Assembly: GCA_019022495.1 (NCBI GenBank)
Contig: JAFEKR010000011.1
Coordinates: forward strand, 186,001-250,000
DNA length: 64,000 nucleotides
Direction of reading: 5' to 3'
Origin: Epichloe hybrida
Taxonomy: Eukaryota; Ascomycota; Sordariomycetes; Hypocreales; Clavicipitaceae
The notes beneath the pieces are model-generated. The model searched no databases. It was not told the origin of the DNA and was given only the letters and a program-made list of their open reading frames with translations. A program made the position numbers and the translations under genes. Below, one piece after another: positions 11,451 to 21,174 of this stretch; position 1 is the stretch's first letter; every line of letters begins with the position of its first letter.

Positions 11451-12217
11451 TTTAGCGAAGAAGTAGTCGTCGCTATTATTGAGTGGAGAGCTGCGGCAAC
11501 CTCGCGACAGACAGAGAACAGGTACCGGATAAATGTTTACACGTGCTCAAGTAACCTGAATTCTGCTAACTCATAGGCGCTAACCAAAAAAAAAAAAAAA
11601 AAAAAGGTGTGAATAAAGGCTGATGGAGGAGACAGGGAATGAAGCAGGTTCAGCTGTTCATGGCGCCAGAAGTTCAGAAGTTGGAACCAGTGACGCGGTC
11701 TCTCGGCGATTCCCGAGCGCCGACGTAATCGGGGCTGGAAAAAAGTGGCACCAAGGCACCAACAATCTGCCTTTGCATCGCCCGGTTGGAGACTCCGGAT
11801 TTGTATGTAACTCCGCCTTCCAAGTTCCAGGTTAACAACAATAATCCCTTCGAGTGCGCGAGGGGCCACGGACAGGGATCCAGGCCACTCAGAATAAATG
11901 CCAATAGGTAACTTTACCTTTGCCAGACGATCCCTCAATAGTAAAAGTTCTACATGTATAAAGCACTACATTTCGTGACTGGACAAGGTGCCCTCTGTGT
12001 TATTTCTACGGTGCCAACAAGCTGATCAATTCGTTGGCACTTGCCCCCTTTGCCTCGGTTTACAAACCAAGCCCCTCGTTTCACTGCAGTCTGCTGGAGC
12101 CCCGCAACTTATCAATTGGCCCCGCCACTCCACCTCATCCACTGGATATCAAGTCCAGTCCCTCCGTTCACTTCTTGAATATCTTGCCGTGATAATACCA
12201 ACTCGCGTCAGGGAAAG

Positions 12218-12252
<35 letters not shown>

Positions 12253-12263
12253 AAAGGCCCATC
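11451..12263. promoter_or_regulatory. Divergent promoter between PLD and the glycolipid transfer gene
   Basis: This 813 bp spacer separates two divergent start codons. It contains an A run at about 11586-11604 and a 31-base A run at 12218-12248 that ends 15 bp before the HET-C2-like ATG, so the leader of that mRNA would be strongly A-rich. No gene is visible in between. Confidence 0.55.
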
Positions 12264-13151
12264 ATGTCGGCACCTGTTATCCCCCCCGGCGGCACCATTG
12301 TGCAGACCTTCAGACAGTCCTTTGTCGACGTCCCCATCGACGCTGACAAGGACAATGCCATTGCTACTACCCAGTTTCTCGATGCTGCCGAGTCTCTGAC
12401 CTCCATTTTTGGTACGTCGTGCGATGCAACGGTAGTTTTGTGAACGAGTCGCAGCTGAAACCCCCCCCCCCCCCCTTTGGACAGATGTCATGGGCTCAGT
12501 TGCTTTCTCCCCCGTCAAATCCGACATGCTTGGCAACGTCAAGGCAAGTCAGCTAGCCGCCTTCTCAGCTGGTTCCCCCAACCCCTTCGACCAATGGCCT
12601 TGACAAGATCTAATCTCTGCAACGTAGAAACTGCGTGAAAGACAACTCGTTGCGCCCGCCGAATCCGAAAACATACAGGACCTCTGCCGAAACGAGCTCA
12701 AGACAAAGAAGCACACTGCCACCGAGGGTCTCCTCTGGCTGATTCGGTTCGCGTTCTTCCCACCACGGATCTTCTTCGAAAGGCCAATCCCTCTCTTCAA
12801 AGAAGAATTTTTAAAGAAAGATGGACTTTCACTGACAAGTACATCCGAACATGCAGTGGTCTCGAATTCACCAGCATTGCCCTGTGCTCCAACCTCGCCG
12901 ATCCGAGCAAGGAACTTTCCGAATCCTTCCGCGGCGCCTACGGCCAGACTCTTAAGCCCCATCATAGCTTCCTCGTCAAGCCCGTCTTCAGCGCTGCCAT
13001 GAGCGCCTGTCCTTACCGAAAGGACTTCTACGCCAAGCTTGGTTCGGATGATGCCAAGGTCCAGCAGGACCTGCGCGTGTACCTGGCTGCTTTGGAGAAG
13101 ATTGTTGGCATCCTGAAGGGCTTCCTTGAGAGCAAGGACGCCAAGTGGTAA
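12264..13151 (+). CDS. het-c2: Glycolipid transfer protein, HET-C2-like
   Basis: The model is 12264-12411, 12485-12543, 12628-12746, 12857-13151: four exons, 206 residues, near the roughly 208 of Podospora HET-C. Intron 2 has a GC donor (AAG|GCAAGT); introns 1 and 3 are GT-AG, the third with a weak GTTCGC donor. The fold is the all-helical GLTP sandwich. By alignment to human GLTP, the sugar-headgroup residues are Asp63, Asn67 and Lys70 in SDMLGNVKK, Trp106 in LLWLIRG, and a His of KPHHSFL (144/145). These proteins move glucosyl- and other glycolipids between membranes in the cytosol; in Podospora anserina allelic variants of het-c control heterokaryon incompatibility. Whether this locus has an allorecognition role here cannot be told from one allele. 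It converges on the alpha/beta hydrolase gene. Confidence 0.93.
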
Positions 13152-13865
13152 AATGGGGTTGATTGGGTGAAGATGGGAAAAATCGAAATCATAGTTCATG
13201 CTCCAAGCTGTCGTGGCCAACCTGGGTGATTTAGGCAATTCACATGTGCTGCGTTTCATGTACGACGAAGCCCGTAACATGTAAATCTTTTATTGTGAAG
13301 GAACAATGTTTCGGAGAATCTTTGGTTCAATATCATGGGTTCTAACTTGGCCGCATTGCTTAAAAGTTAATATATAATCTGACTTCTGTCTTGTTCCCTG
13401 CTGTTCGCCCGGGTTATTTTCGAACGTCAACCACCCCACAGTTTGGACACGAACCCAGAACATCGACACCATGTTTTACCAATGTATGAAGCGCTGCGGC
13501 GGTCATACATTCGAGAGCTCTACAAGAAGACTACAGCGTGGTGAAGGACCATTTTTTTGCAATTTCTCTTGAATAAATGAACAAGTCTGTCCATCTTCAG
13601 TAAATACGGAAGGAAGTCTATATAGTGTTTCGCAAACAGCTCTTTTCCTATTCTCTTGACATTAAAATAAACCCGTCAATCAGGTTTTTGTCCATTTGGA
13701 ACAATTAGTCTTTGAGCATGTCATCAAGTCCCAGTATCTCATTCGCTTCTTCTACCGCTTCTTCTTCTCTTGTCTCAGTTGTGTATGCTCTACTATACAG
13801 CGTTCTTATCAGACGTGAGTCAAAATGAGGCAGCCGCGCCCCGCCAGTGTGTTCAACCTGATTGC
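13152..13865. other. Convergent intergenic region, nothing recognised
   Basis: The 714 bp between two convergent stop codons are moderately AT-rich. No supported reading frame, RNA gene or repeat is visible. Confidence 0.5.
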
Positions 13866-15164
13866 CTATCGAACGGATCTTGATCGGATGGAAAGATATC
13901 GCGGTCGTCTGAATTTTGATCTTTTGACACGGGTCGAGCTTACGGATTCTTGGTCCGTCTCACAGCCTCGGCCCAGCCATCGAGCGATGCTGTCGGTTGC
14001 TTTGCCATATTCGATGAAGACGCTCTCTTTTGGCGCCATGGGTGGCGGTTTGTCCCATCCATGGCCCTCTCCTTCAACGACGCGAACATTATAGGGCATA
14101 TTATGGTGCTCCAGTCGCTGGGTAAACCGAATACCCTCTGCCAGCAGCATGTCGTACTCGCACAAAACCATATGAAAATGCGGCAGCTTCTTCAACAGTT
14201 CATCCGGCATCAGTCCAGGCGACATTCTAGGATCAGTTCGCTGCTCTCTTGGAATGGATGGATAGAAGTACGAAGCGTCGATTAGATCCGTCATTCCGGG
14301 AGACAGTGTCCGCTCAGGTCGAGTACAGGTTTGGCGTTTGCCTGGTCGAGTAATGGTCACGTCCAACGTCGGGTAGAAGAGGACCAAGCCGAGTATTGAT
14401 GGCGGAGGACTGGGCAGCTTGTAGTCCCAACGTGAAGGGTCTTGCAAGACGATCCAGCTAGTCAACGCATTCGTTGCACCGGCCGAGAAGCCGGACAAGA
14501 CGATACGATCTGGGTCAATTCCGAACTCGGATGCTTTTGATGCTATCTGGACAATAGCATCGACACAATCCTCCATTGGCGTGGGGAAAGGGTAGCTTGG
14601 GGCCAGCCGATAATTAACGGTAAAGACGACTGCGTCGACATTGGAGAGAACGGCCCCTGCCCATCGAGCATCGTCAGTTCCTTGACCCAGAATCCATCCT
14701 CCTCCGTGCAAGTTGATGACAGCAGCGCGTGGTCCAACGGATATCCGGGGCGGATGCCACACCTCCACCTTGATCTTCTGCTTCCCTTTCCAGCATGACA
14801 AGGTCGAGTCCAGCCATATTTCTCTGGACGGGTATGGCGCGGGAGGATCAGACCTGTTGTGGATGCTGAAGCCCAAGCTGGCGGCGTAGCGAACGGCTTG
14901 AGCCTTTGCATGAACATACCACCTGGAACTTGACTCTAGGGGGTTGTCGTAGTCGCGTCCAGTGTCCGAGGCTGCCGGACTAGATGCGGCTGTGGTGATG
15001 GCGGATGGCGCTGTGAGGGTGGCTGGGACTAGAGTGGTCTCGTTGTAGGTCACGCTGCGTTTGAGTGCATCGAGACGGCCTTGAAGCCGGTCAGGGGAGT
15101 CTCCCATTCTGTAATCGAGTCCGGGAGGGCCCGAGGAGGAAGGCTCGGGGTCCAGGTTGCTCAT
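13866..15164 (-). CDS. Alpha/beta hydrolase of the HSL/GDXG esterase type; candidate ergosteryl-aspartate hydrolase (ErdH)
   Basis: A single-exon frame of 432 residues. The core (about 145-400) shows the hormone-sensitive-lipase-type signature: oxyanion block HGGGW at 153-157, nucleophile elbow GFSAGA with Ser227, an acid in LCEYDMLLAEG and the catalytic His in VEGEGHGWDKP. VNYRLAPSYPFPTPMED is the usual post-oxyanion segment. The first 80 residues are Ser/Pro/Thr-rich, with no clear signal peptide. The C-terminal 30 residues are strongly basic, which could bind membrane or nucleic acid. The gene is divergent from and adjacent to ErdS, sharing a 1.87 kb upstream region. ErdS products are known to be removed by a dedicated hydrolase, ErdH; adjacency makes this a candidate, but that is inference. 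Otherwise it is a generic lipid or xenobiotic esterase. Confidence 0.85.
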   Translation of the reverse strand: MSNLDPEPSSSGPPGLDYRMGDSPDRLQGRLDALKRSVTYNETTLVPATLTAPSAITTAASSPAASDTGRDYDNPLESSSRWYVHAKAQAVRYAASLGFSIHNRSDPPAPYPSREIWLDSTLSCWKGKQKIKVEVWHPPRISVGPRAAVINLHGGGWILGQGTDDARWAGAVLSNVDAVVFTVNYRLAPSYPFPTPMEDCVDAIVQIASKASEFGIDPDRIVLSGFSAGATNALTSWIVLQDPSRWDYKLPSPPPSILGLVLFYPTLDVTITRPGKRQTCTRPERTLSPGMTDLIDASYFYPSIPREQRTDPRMSPGLMPDELLKKLPHFHMVLCEYDMLLAEGIRFTQRLEHHNMPYNVRVVEGEGHGWDKPPPMAPKESVFIEYGKATDSIARWLGRGCETDQESVSSTRVKRSKFRRPRYLSIRSRSVR

Positions 15165-16588
15165 CGCGTGTGGGGAGGGTATTAATTAGCATATGACAGG
15201 ATGACAGGATTATTTCAAGTCCACCCGTGTGATCTACCCATGCAGCAATGGTCCAACCAGACCTGGCGATGGATGTTGAAGGCTGTGAGACGAACTTCAA
15301 ACGGCCGGAGGATGAATAGAGTTGGTTTGATGTAACAATGGCAACGAATTATTCAGTCTGGGGCCCGAGTTCAGAATTAATTGGGGTTGAAAGTGGACTG
15401 ATGACCGACTTCGACTTGTGATGACCGACTGTATGGCGACGGAACCCGCAAGGACACGTTATCTATGCTAAGCTGGGGGCTGGACTGGACTCACTAGAGC
15501 ACACTCAACAAACGAAGGTCCATGGAAATCGTCCGAATGATGTGACGACGGGCCGGCCAGTTTGTTTGGCAGGCAAAACAGGTTGTGGTTGTGGATACGG
15601 GCCCCTTGGTCGGTCGCTGCTGCCCTTCATCACGGCATCGCCGGCCACTTCCTGCAAGTTGTATGTAAGCGGCAGGGCTCCACAGTTGTGGGTCGATCAA
15701 TCGCGATGGTTGACGTCAAGATGGTGGGGTGGGGGGCGCCTGCCTGCCGGGCGAGCGACTTGACAGAGCAAGGACCCCGGCGCATTCCAAATCATGACAC
15801 AGCAGGAAGGTAGACGAGGAAAGTGGCTGATTATTACTCGTCGTTTGTCGGGAATAACGCGCGATAGGTTTGAAGGCATATGATGAGCTTGGGATGAAAA
15901 AAAAAAAGCCCCCAGTTTCTCACAGTTTCTCACAGTTTCTCGTGGTTCCGTCCATCGTGGCTTCTTTCTAGTAGCGCCAAAGCAAAGTCTTTGCTTAGAA
16001 ATCGAGGATCCACCCACCCACTCTCGGTTTCGGGGATTTTCGCCTACAATCGGCCCCGTTCGGACTTTTATGATGCTAGCCATGGTCGAATCACCTGGCT
16101 TCAGGCAGCCTCTAGTGATTGCGAGCCCCAAGATGTCGGGTTTCTCTGCGGACTAGTGCGCCGGACATGACGCAAGCAGCGTTTTTTTTGTTTTGTTTTC
16201 ATGCGGAAGTAACTAGGCCCAAAACAGAAGAGGTTCTTTTTTTCTGGGTCTTGTTCTTCAAGTAACGAGTCAAGTACCTCTTGGGTTTCTCGTGTCACCC
16301 ATAATCTGTATCATACGCACTATTGCGGCAGGTTTTCAGTAACAAAGATGGCGATGAATAGAGGTGCCAGGTTGCTTGTTGCTTGTTGCTTGTTGCTTGT
16401 TGCTTGTCTTGCCGGGGCCAAGGAAGGAAAAGAAAAAAGAAATGCTCCGTGTGTGTAGAGCCGGCCTGACGTGACTTGCCGGCGGCAACGAAAATCCCGG
16501 CTCGCGTCCACTCTGACGGGCTGACACTCTGACTCGACAGGAAAGTCCGCCCCCCCCTGGCTCGGTTGCCCGTTGTCAGTCCGTCTCG

Positions 16589-16620
<32 letters not shown>

Positions 16621-17031
16621 CTTCTTCTTCTTCTTCTTCTTCTTCTTCTTCTTCCTTCTCTTCCGCAACCTTATTTACTGTATATTATTATATAATAAAT
16701 TCCGGGACAAGAACTGAGGCGCAGCTGCTTCTTCGCTTTTTCCCTTCTCAACCCCCCCTGAATTCATATGTATGTATGCACCACCAGTCACTGCTCCCTG
16801 CTCCCTGCTCCCTGCTCACTGCTTAGCCCTTGCTCGAACCTTCAACGACACATTCCTCACATTCCTCACATTTCTCGGATAGCCAAACCCCCTCCTGTGC
16901 GCGTCATTCAACTACAGTGTGTGTGTGGTCACGGCACTGCCGTGTTACTTTGTTCCCGGACCTTGTTCTCCGCTGCCTTGCCTCAGATTTCAGACCAAGT
17001 AACACAAGGAAAGATACATACATAAGCAAAT
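15165..17031. promoter_or_regulatory. Shared upstream region of the hydrolase and ErdS genes, with microsatellites
   Basis: This 1.87 kb region separates two divergent ATGs. Three CACAGTTTCT units lie near 15919-15945. Five GTTGCTT units lie at 16371-16406. A compound microsatellite of (GTT)11 followed directly by (CTT)11 lies at 16588-16653. CTCCCTG repeats are found near 16795-16820. The last 450 bp before ErdS are pyrimidine-rich on the plus strand, common in strong fungal promoters. Small frames here show no domain and are not called. Confidence 0.55.
16588..16653 (+). repeat. Compound (GTT)n-(CTT)n microsatellite in the ErdS promoter region
   Basis: Eleven GTT units run straight into eleven CTT units about 380 bp upstream of the ErdS start. 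Such a pure run is expected to vary in length between strains. Confidence 0.9.
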
Positions 17032-19827
17032 ATGCCCAGCACTTCGGGCATTTTTGCCCCTGTCGCATCCGCCTTTGGCTTCTCCTGGTCTCGCAGTCGC
17101 AATTCCAGTCTGCAGAACCGTGGCGACGTGACAGACGTGACAAACGCGACTCACACGGCAGACTCGACAACTTCCTCGCCGTCAGGAGTTCCGTCAGGAG
17201 TTCCGTCAGGAAACCCGTCAGGAGCCTCAACTCCAAACTCAACAGCATCACCAGCAACTCCCACAACCCCAATCTTCTCCGGCAGCGCTTTCGGCAGCAA
17301 CAAGCGTCTGTCCAAAATGAACGGCGGCGGTGTTGACGTTATCAAAGGCCCCGGCCTACCCGCCATTGAAAAGCTCAGTCTTTCCAACCACCGAGCAGAT
17401 CTGGGCAGGCTCAACGACAAGTCACAACGGTCCAGCATGGACAGGAGTAGAGATTCCGGTCGCTCTAGCACCGAGAGCGGCCGCACGAGTATGAGTGCCG
17501 ATTGGCCTACCCATCCCTACGAGCTCAACACCATCGCCGAGCTAGACAAGCTTCCCCTCGGTACCGAAGTCAACTTTCGAGCTCGAATTGCAACTCAGCG
17601 ACAAATGTCAAAGAACTTGGACTTCCTTCTCTTCCGTGACCAGACGCACACTGTCCAGGGCGTGTTGTCGCGGGAATACCTTGACATGGTGCGATGGGTC
17701 GAGAAATTGCATTCAGAATCTTTGGTGCAGGTCAACGGGACTCTCAAGTCCCCTCCCGAGCCTGTCCGTTCGGCTACACACTCCGGCGTCGAGGTAGAGG
17801 TACACACTGTCTTCCTGGTAAATGCTGCTCAAGGCGCGCCCTTCACCAACTACAAGCCGCCCGAGACCTTGCGCAACCGCTTGACGCATCGAATCCTCGA
17901 TCTCCGTCATCCTTCCAACCAAGCCTTGTTTCGCATTCGCTCTCTCGTAACTCGAACTTTCCGCGAAACCCTCGACGAGCAGGGTTTTGTCGAGATCAAT
18001 ACCCCCAAATTGCAGCCCGCCGCAACGGAGAGTGGCGCCGCAGTTTTCAAAGTCCAATACTTCGGCCGCAACGCCTTTCTGGCACAGAGTCCACAACTAG
18101 CCAAGCAAATGGCTGTGTCTGCCGACTTTGGGCGTGTTTTCGAAGTTGGGCCCGTCTTCCGCGCTGAGAATTCAAACACTCACCGGCATCTTACCGAGTA
18201 TACTGGGCTTGACCTTGAAATGGCTATCCAGCACGACTACCACGAGGTGATCCATGTCATTGATGACTTCCTCAAAGCTGTCTTCACTGCTGTCTATGCA
18301 ATGCCTGAGGTTCAAGAGGTTCAGAAACGATGGCCTAGCAGAGAATTCAAATGGTTGGAGGAGACGCTGATCATGAACTTTGAGGACGGCATCAAAATGC
18401 TCCGGGATGATGGCCGAGATGTTCCCATGGAAGACTTGTCGACTCCGGATGAGCTGCGTCTGGGCGAGCTGGTTCGAGAAAAATTCGGCACAGACTACTA
18501 TGTGCTGGACAAATTTCCTGCCAGCGCTCGCCCATTCTACACTCTCAAGGACCCCGAAGATCCATTCTGGACGAGGTCGTTTGACATTTTCATTCGCGGT
18601 CAGGAGATCTGCTCGGGTGGTCAACGTGTCAATGATGCCACAGAACTGCGTGAGAACATGCGGGCCATAGGCATTACCGAGGACGGCATGGAGGACTATC
18701 TTGCGGCATTCGACCTCGGCGCCCCTCCACATGCTGGTGCAGGTCTTGGCTTGGAGCGCATTGTTGCCTGGATGCTGGAGCTTGGTGACGTACGATACGC
18801 CTCCCTTTTCCACCGCGACCCCAAGTCCCTTCCTGAGCGGGCTCCTGGCTTGCCTCATCCAGAAGCAGACACAACAAGGCCTCTTCAGGACGGTGACGCA
18901 CCTCCTCCCATTGAGAAACTGATTGCGAACTATGGCGATGCCTCGAATACTTCATGGCTCGACGAGCGCTTCCAAATCTGGAGACATCCCACCGGCGCTG
19001 CGATCGGCTACGTTAAACAGGAAAAGTTTGCCATGGTCACGGGTGATCCTCTCTGTGACGCCAGTCAGTACAAGGACGTCTGTTCTGCGTTCGTCAAGTT
19101 TGTGCTGTCGGAACTAAAACTCACCCCGGTTTGGATGCTGGTATCCTATGAGATCCAGAAGATACTCGCCCAGCAGATGGGCTGGCGCACCCTGTCTTGC
19201 ACTGAGGAGCAGCGCGTGGACGCCAACAAGCACCACAACATCAATGGCGGCGGTCCCAAGGCTCGCCGCGTTGAACGTGAAGGTGTCAAGATCCACGAGG
19301 TCAAGCCTGACGCCGATTTCAAGAAACGTGCCGATGAGGCAATCACATCTTGGAAAGCCAACCGCAAGGGGAAACAGGTGCATCTTACCGAGGTTCGTCC
19401 CTGGGTCGACCCAGAACATCGTCGATACTATGCCGCTGAGAAGGATGGCAAGGTCCTTGCCATGGTCGTCTTGGCCAAGTTGTCCCCCAAGCACGGATGG
19501 CAGGTCAAGTGGGCTTTGGACTTTCCGGGGTCTGTCAATGGTGCTATCGAAGTCCTTGTTGAATACGCCTTGTCTACTGTCACCGGTCAGGTCACTTTCG
19601 GCGTCGGTGTGTCGGAGAAGATGACTCCCGGGGAACACCTCCACGGAATTCGAGCCAAGTTCCTAGCAACTACATACGCATCCATTGTGGACAGCCTCGG
19701 TCTTCGCCGCAAGGCTGGGTTCCGAAACAAGTTTGGCGCTTTGGGTGAAGAAGTTTACATTTGCTATCCCAAGCATGGTGTTGGTCTGCGTGATGTCCAG
19801 CAAATCATCAAGTTCTTCCAGGACTAG
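17032..19827 (+). CDS. erdS: Ergosteryl-3beta-O-L-aspartate synthase ErdS (AspRS-DUF2156 fusion)
   Basis: One uninterrupted frame of 931 residues. Residues 1-155 are a Ser/Pro/Thr-rich disordered leader with SGVPSGVPSGNPSG repeats. From about 160 there is an OB anticodon-binding fold, then a class IIb aspartyl-tRNA synthetase core: motif 2 FRAENSNTHRHLTEYTGL near 376, SGGQRVND, and motif 3 GAGLGLERIVAWML near 570. After the synthetase (about 625 to the end) comes a DUF2156 double-GNAT domain (IEKLIANYG... HPTGAAIGYVKQEKFAMVTG... KHGVGLRDVQQ). This order defines ErdS: the AspRS part charges tRNA-Asp and the DUF2156 part transfers Asp from Asp-tRNA to the 3beta-OH of ergosterol. The alternative, bacterial-type MprF/LysX lysyl transfer, is excluded by AspRS rather than LysRS motifs. 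All motif residues look intact. It is not the cell's only AspRS: the normal cytosolic enzyme lacks DUF2156. Confidence 0.95.
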   Translation: MPSTSGIFAPVASAFGFSWSRSRNSSLQNRGDVTDVTNATHTADSTTSSPSGVPSGVPSGNPSGASTPNSTASPATPTTPIFSGSAFGSNKRLSKMNGGGVDVIKGPGLPAIEKLSLSNHRADLGRLNDKSQRSSMDRSRDSGRSSTESGRTSMSADWPTHPYELNTIAELDKLPLGTEVNFRARIATQRQMSKNLDFLLFRDQTHTVQGVLSREYLDMVRWVEKLHSESLVQVNGTLKSPPEPVRSATHSGVEVEVHTVFLVNAAQGAPFTNYKPPETLRNRLTHRILDLRHPSNQALFRIRSLVTRTFRETLDEQGFVEINTPKLQPAATESGAAVFKVQYFGRNAFLAQSPQLAKQMAVSADFGRVFEVGPVFRAENSNTHRHLTEYTGLDLEMAIQHDYHEVIHVIDDFLKAVFTAVYAMPEVQEVQKRWPSREFKWLEETLIMNFEDGIKMLRDDGRDVPMEDLSTPDELRLGELVREKFGTDYYVLDKFPASARPFYTLKDPEDPFWTRSFDIFIRGQEICSGGQRVNDATELRENMRAIGITEDGMEDYLAAFDLGAPPHAGAGLGLERIVAWMLELGDVRYASLFHRDPKSLPERAPGLPHPEADTTRPLQDGDAPPPIEKLIANYGDASNTSWLDERFQIWRHPTGAAIGYVKQEKFAMVTGDPLCDASQYKDVCSAFVKFVLSELKLTPVWMLVSYEIQKILAQQMGWRTLSCTEEQRVDANKHHNINGGGPKARRVEREGVKIHEVKPDADFKKRADEAITSWKANRKGKQVHLTEVRPWVDPEHRRYYAAEKDGKVLAMVVLAKLSPKHGWQVKWALDFPGSVNGAIEVLVEYALSTVTGQVTFGVGVSEKMTPGEHLHGIRAKFLATTYASIVDSLGLRRKAGFRNKFGALGEEVYICYPKHGVGLRDVQQIIKFFQD

Positions 19828-21174
19828 ATTGAGTCACCGGGTGATGGAGAATGAATGCTGGTTCATTGTGAGCGATAATTGGCGCTTGGGCTTGGCGAAG
19901 GGGGTGGGGGGGTTCTTCTTTTTTTCTTTTTCTTCCCTCGCGATACATATACTTCATAGCATATGACTGGAGGACTTAGAAGCGGCATTGTTTCTGACAA
20001 GATGGATATGACAGTTCTTGCAAATCTGGGTGCGATAATTCGGATGCGGCAATAGAAAATCCCTGAATATTTGTTATCACTGAGCGGAGGCGGGGCGGAG
20101 GTTTCTTACCTCGAGTGTTGTTGCGTTCAAATACCTATTCATATATACATATTTTTGCATGACTAGACACCACGAGCATCCATACCAGTTTATCATATTA
20201 TTTTCGGGTCAGGCCCAGGTGTAGGTTCAACGTCAACCGTCGACCAACCATGGTCTTGTAGTCTAACAGGGTAATATAGATAACTCGTTTGGCAGAGCCG
20301 TGGTCTCTGTCATCGACCGGCGCGCATTTGGACTCGGCCAACGACGTCTCTTGTTCTTCCGGTGCCTCCGGCGCCGGCGCCGCCGCTGTTGTGGAGACGC
20401 TCTACGGAGTTACGGGCTGCGGACGCAGCATTGCAAGTGGGGGGTGTTCAAAACCGCCGTCAATGGAAAGGGCCCTCGTCGGAGATTTTCCCTTCTTAGA
20501 ATGGACGACGCAACAGGGAGGGAAACCCCCGCCCATGCATGGGTCAGGGTAAACAGCCTGGCGTGGCGGTACCAGCCAGACCAGACCGGGAAAATGAAAT
20601 GGACTTCTGTCACCTGACTCGCCAGATTCACATCTTGCGACTCCGTCTACGGCAACATTGAGTACATCCTTTCGTCTTTCGCAAATGTGTGCATTGATGG
20701 CGTAACGCTACGACGCAGGCTCAAACGGCCCCTTCGCACATCACCAGTATGCCCATATTTACATGTGTTCCGTGTTGCCTCGGGTGAGCCAAGTATCCTC
20801 GCTGTTTGAGACTTTCGCCCTCGATTCCCCCGCCACTGTCACCACTTAGTTATTGCAATCTTCCTTGTTTCCCGTTGTCTTACTTGCAAGGCCAAATTTG
20901 CCTCGCCGTACACTGTTGAGCAGTATATTCATGCCAATGCAGCCGGTTCTCAACTCCGTCATGACCCCCGCAAGGTTGGGGAGGCAACATGTTATAGTTT
21001 CTTGAGGTCCCACGAAACAGACAGTATCAATGCATGTCAAAGTCCAAGTTTCAGGTATCACGTCTCCCAAATTTGTGGTTGAATAAAGAAAGAAGAAAAA
21101 CAGAACCACCAGACCAAGACATATCAGGGTTGCGCTCAGCGCCATTGTCGGAAGGCCAGAGTTCATGAAGTGAC
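19828..21174. other. Convergent intergenic region, no gene seen
   Basis: This 1.35 kb region lies between the ErdS stop and the RING ligase stop. Small frames at 20289-20631 and 20846-21256 lack start context and domain features. A GC-rich patch at 20340-20480 contains CTACGGAGTTACGG, one base off the 9-mer found in other spacers. No tRNA cloverleaf was found. Confidence 0.5.

Noticed and set aside
11988..12443. Plus-strand frame with a poly-Lys run reaching into the glycolipid transfer gene
   Set aside because: The poly-Lys comes from the A31 run; the true protein starts at the ATG after it (12264), matching the family N-terminus.
12549..13280. Minus-strand frame of 243 codons opposite the HET-C2-like gene
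   Set aside because: It covers exons 3-4 and intron 3 of the spliced gene in antisense and lacks any recognisable fold.
18172..19644. Antisense frames inside ErdS (228 and 176 codons)
   Set aside because: They are shadows of the strongly biased ErdS coding sequence.
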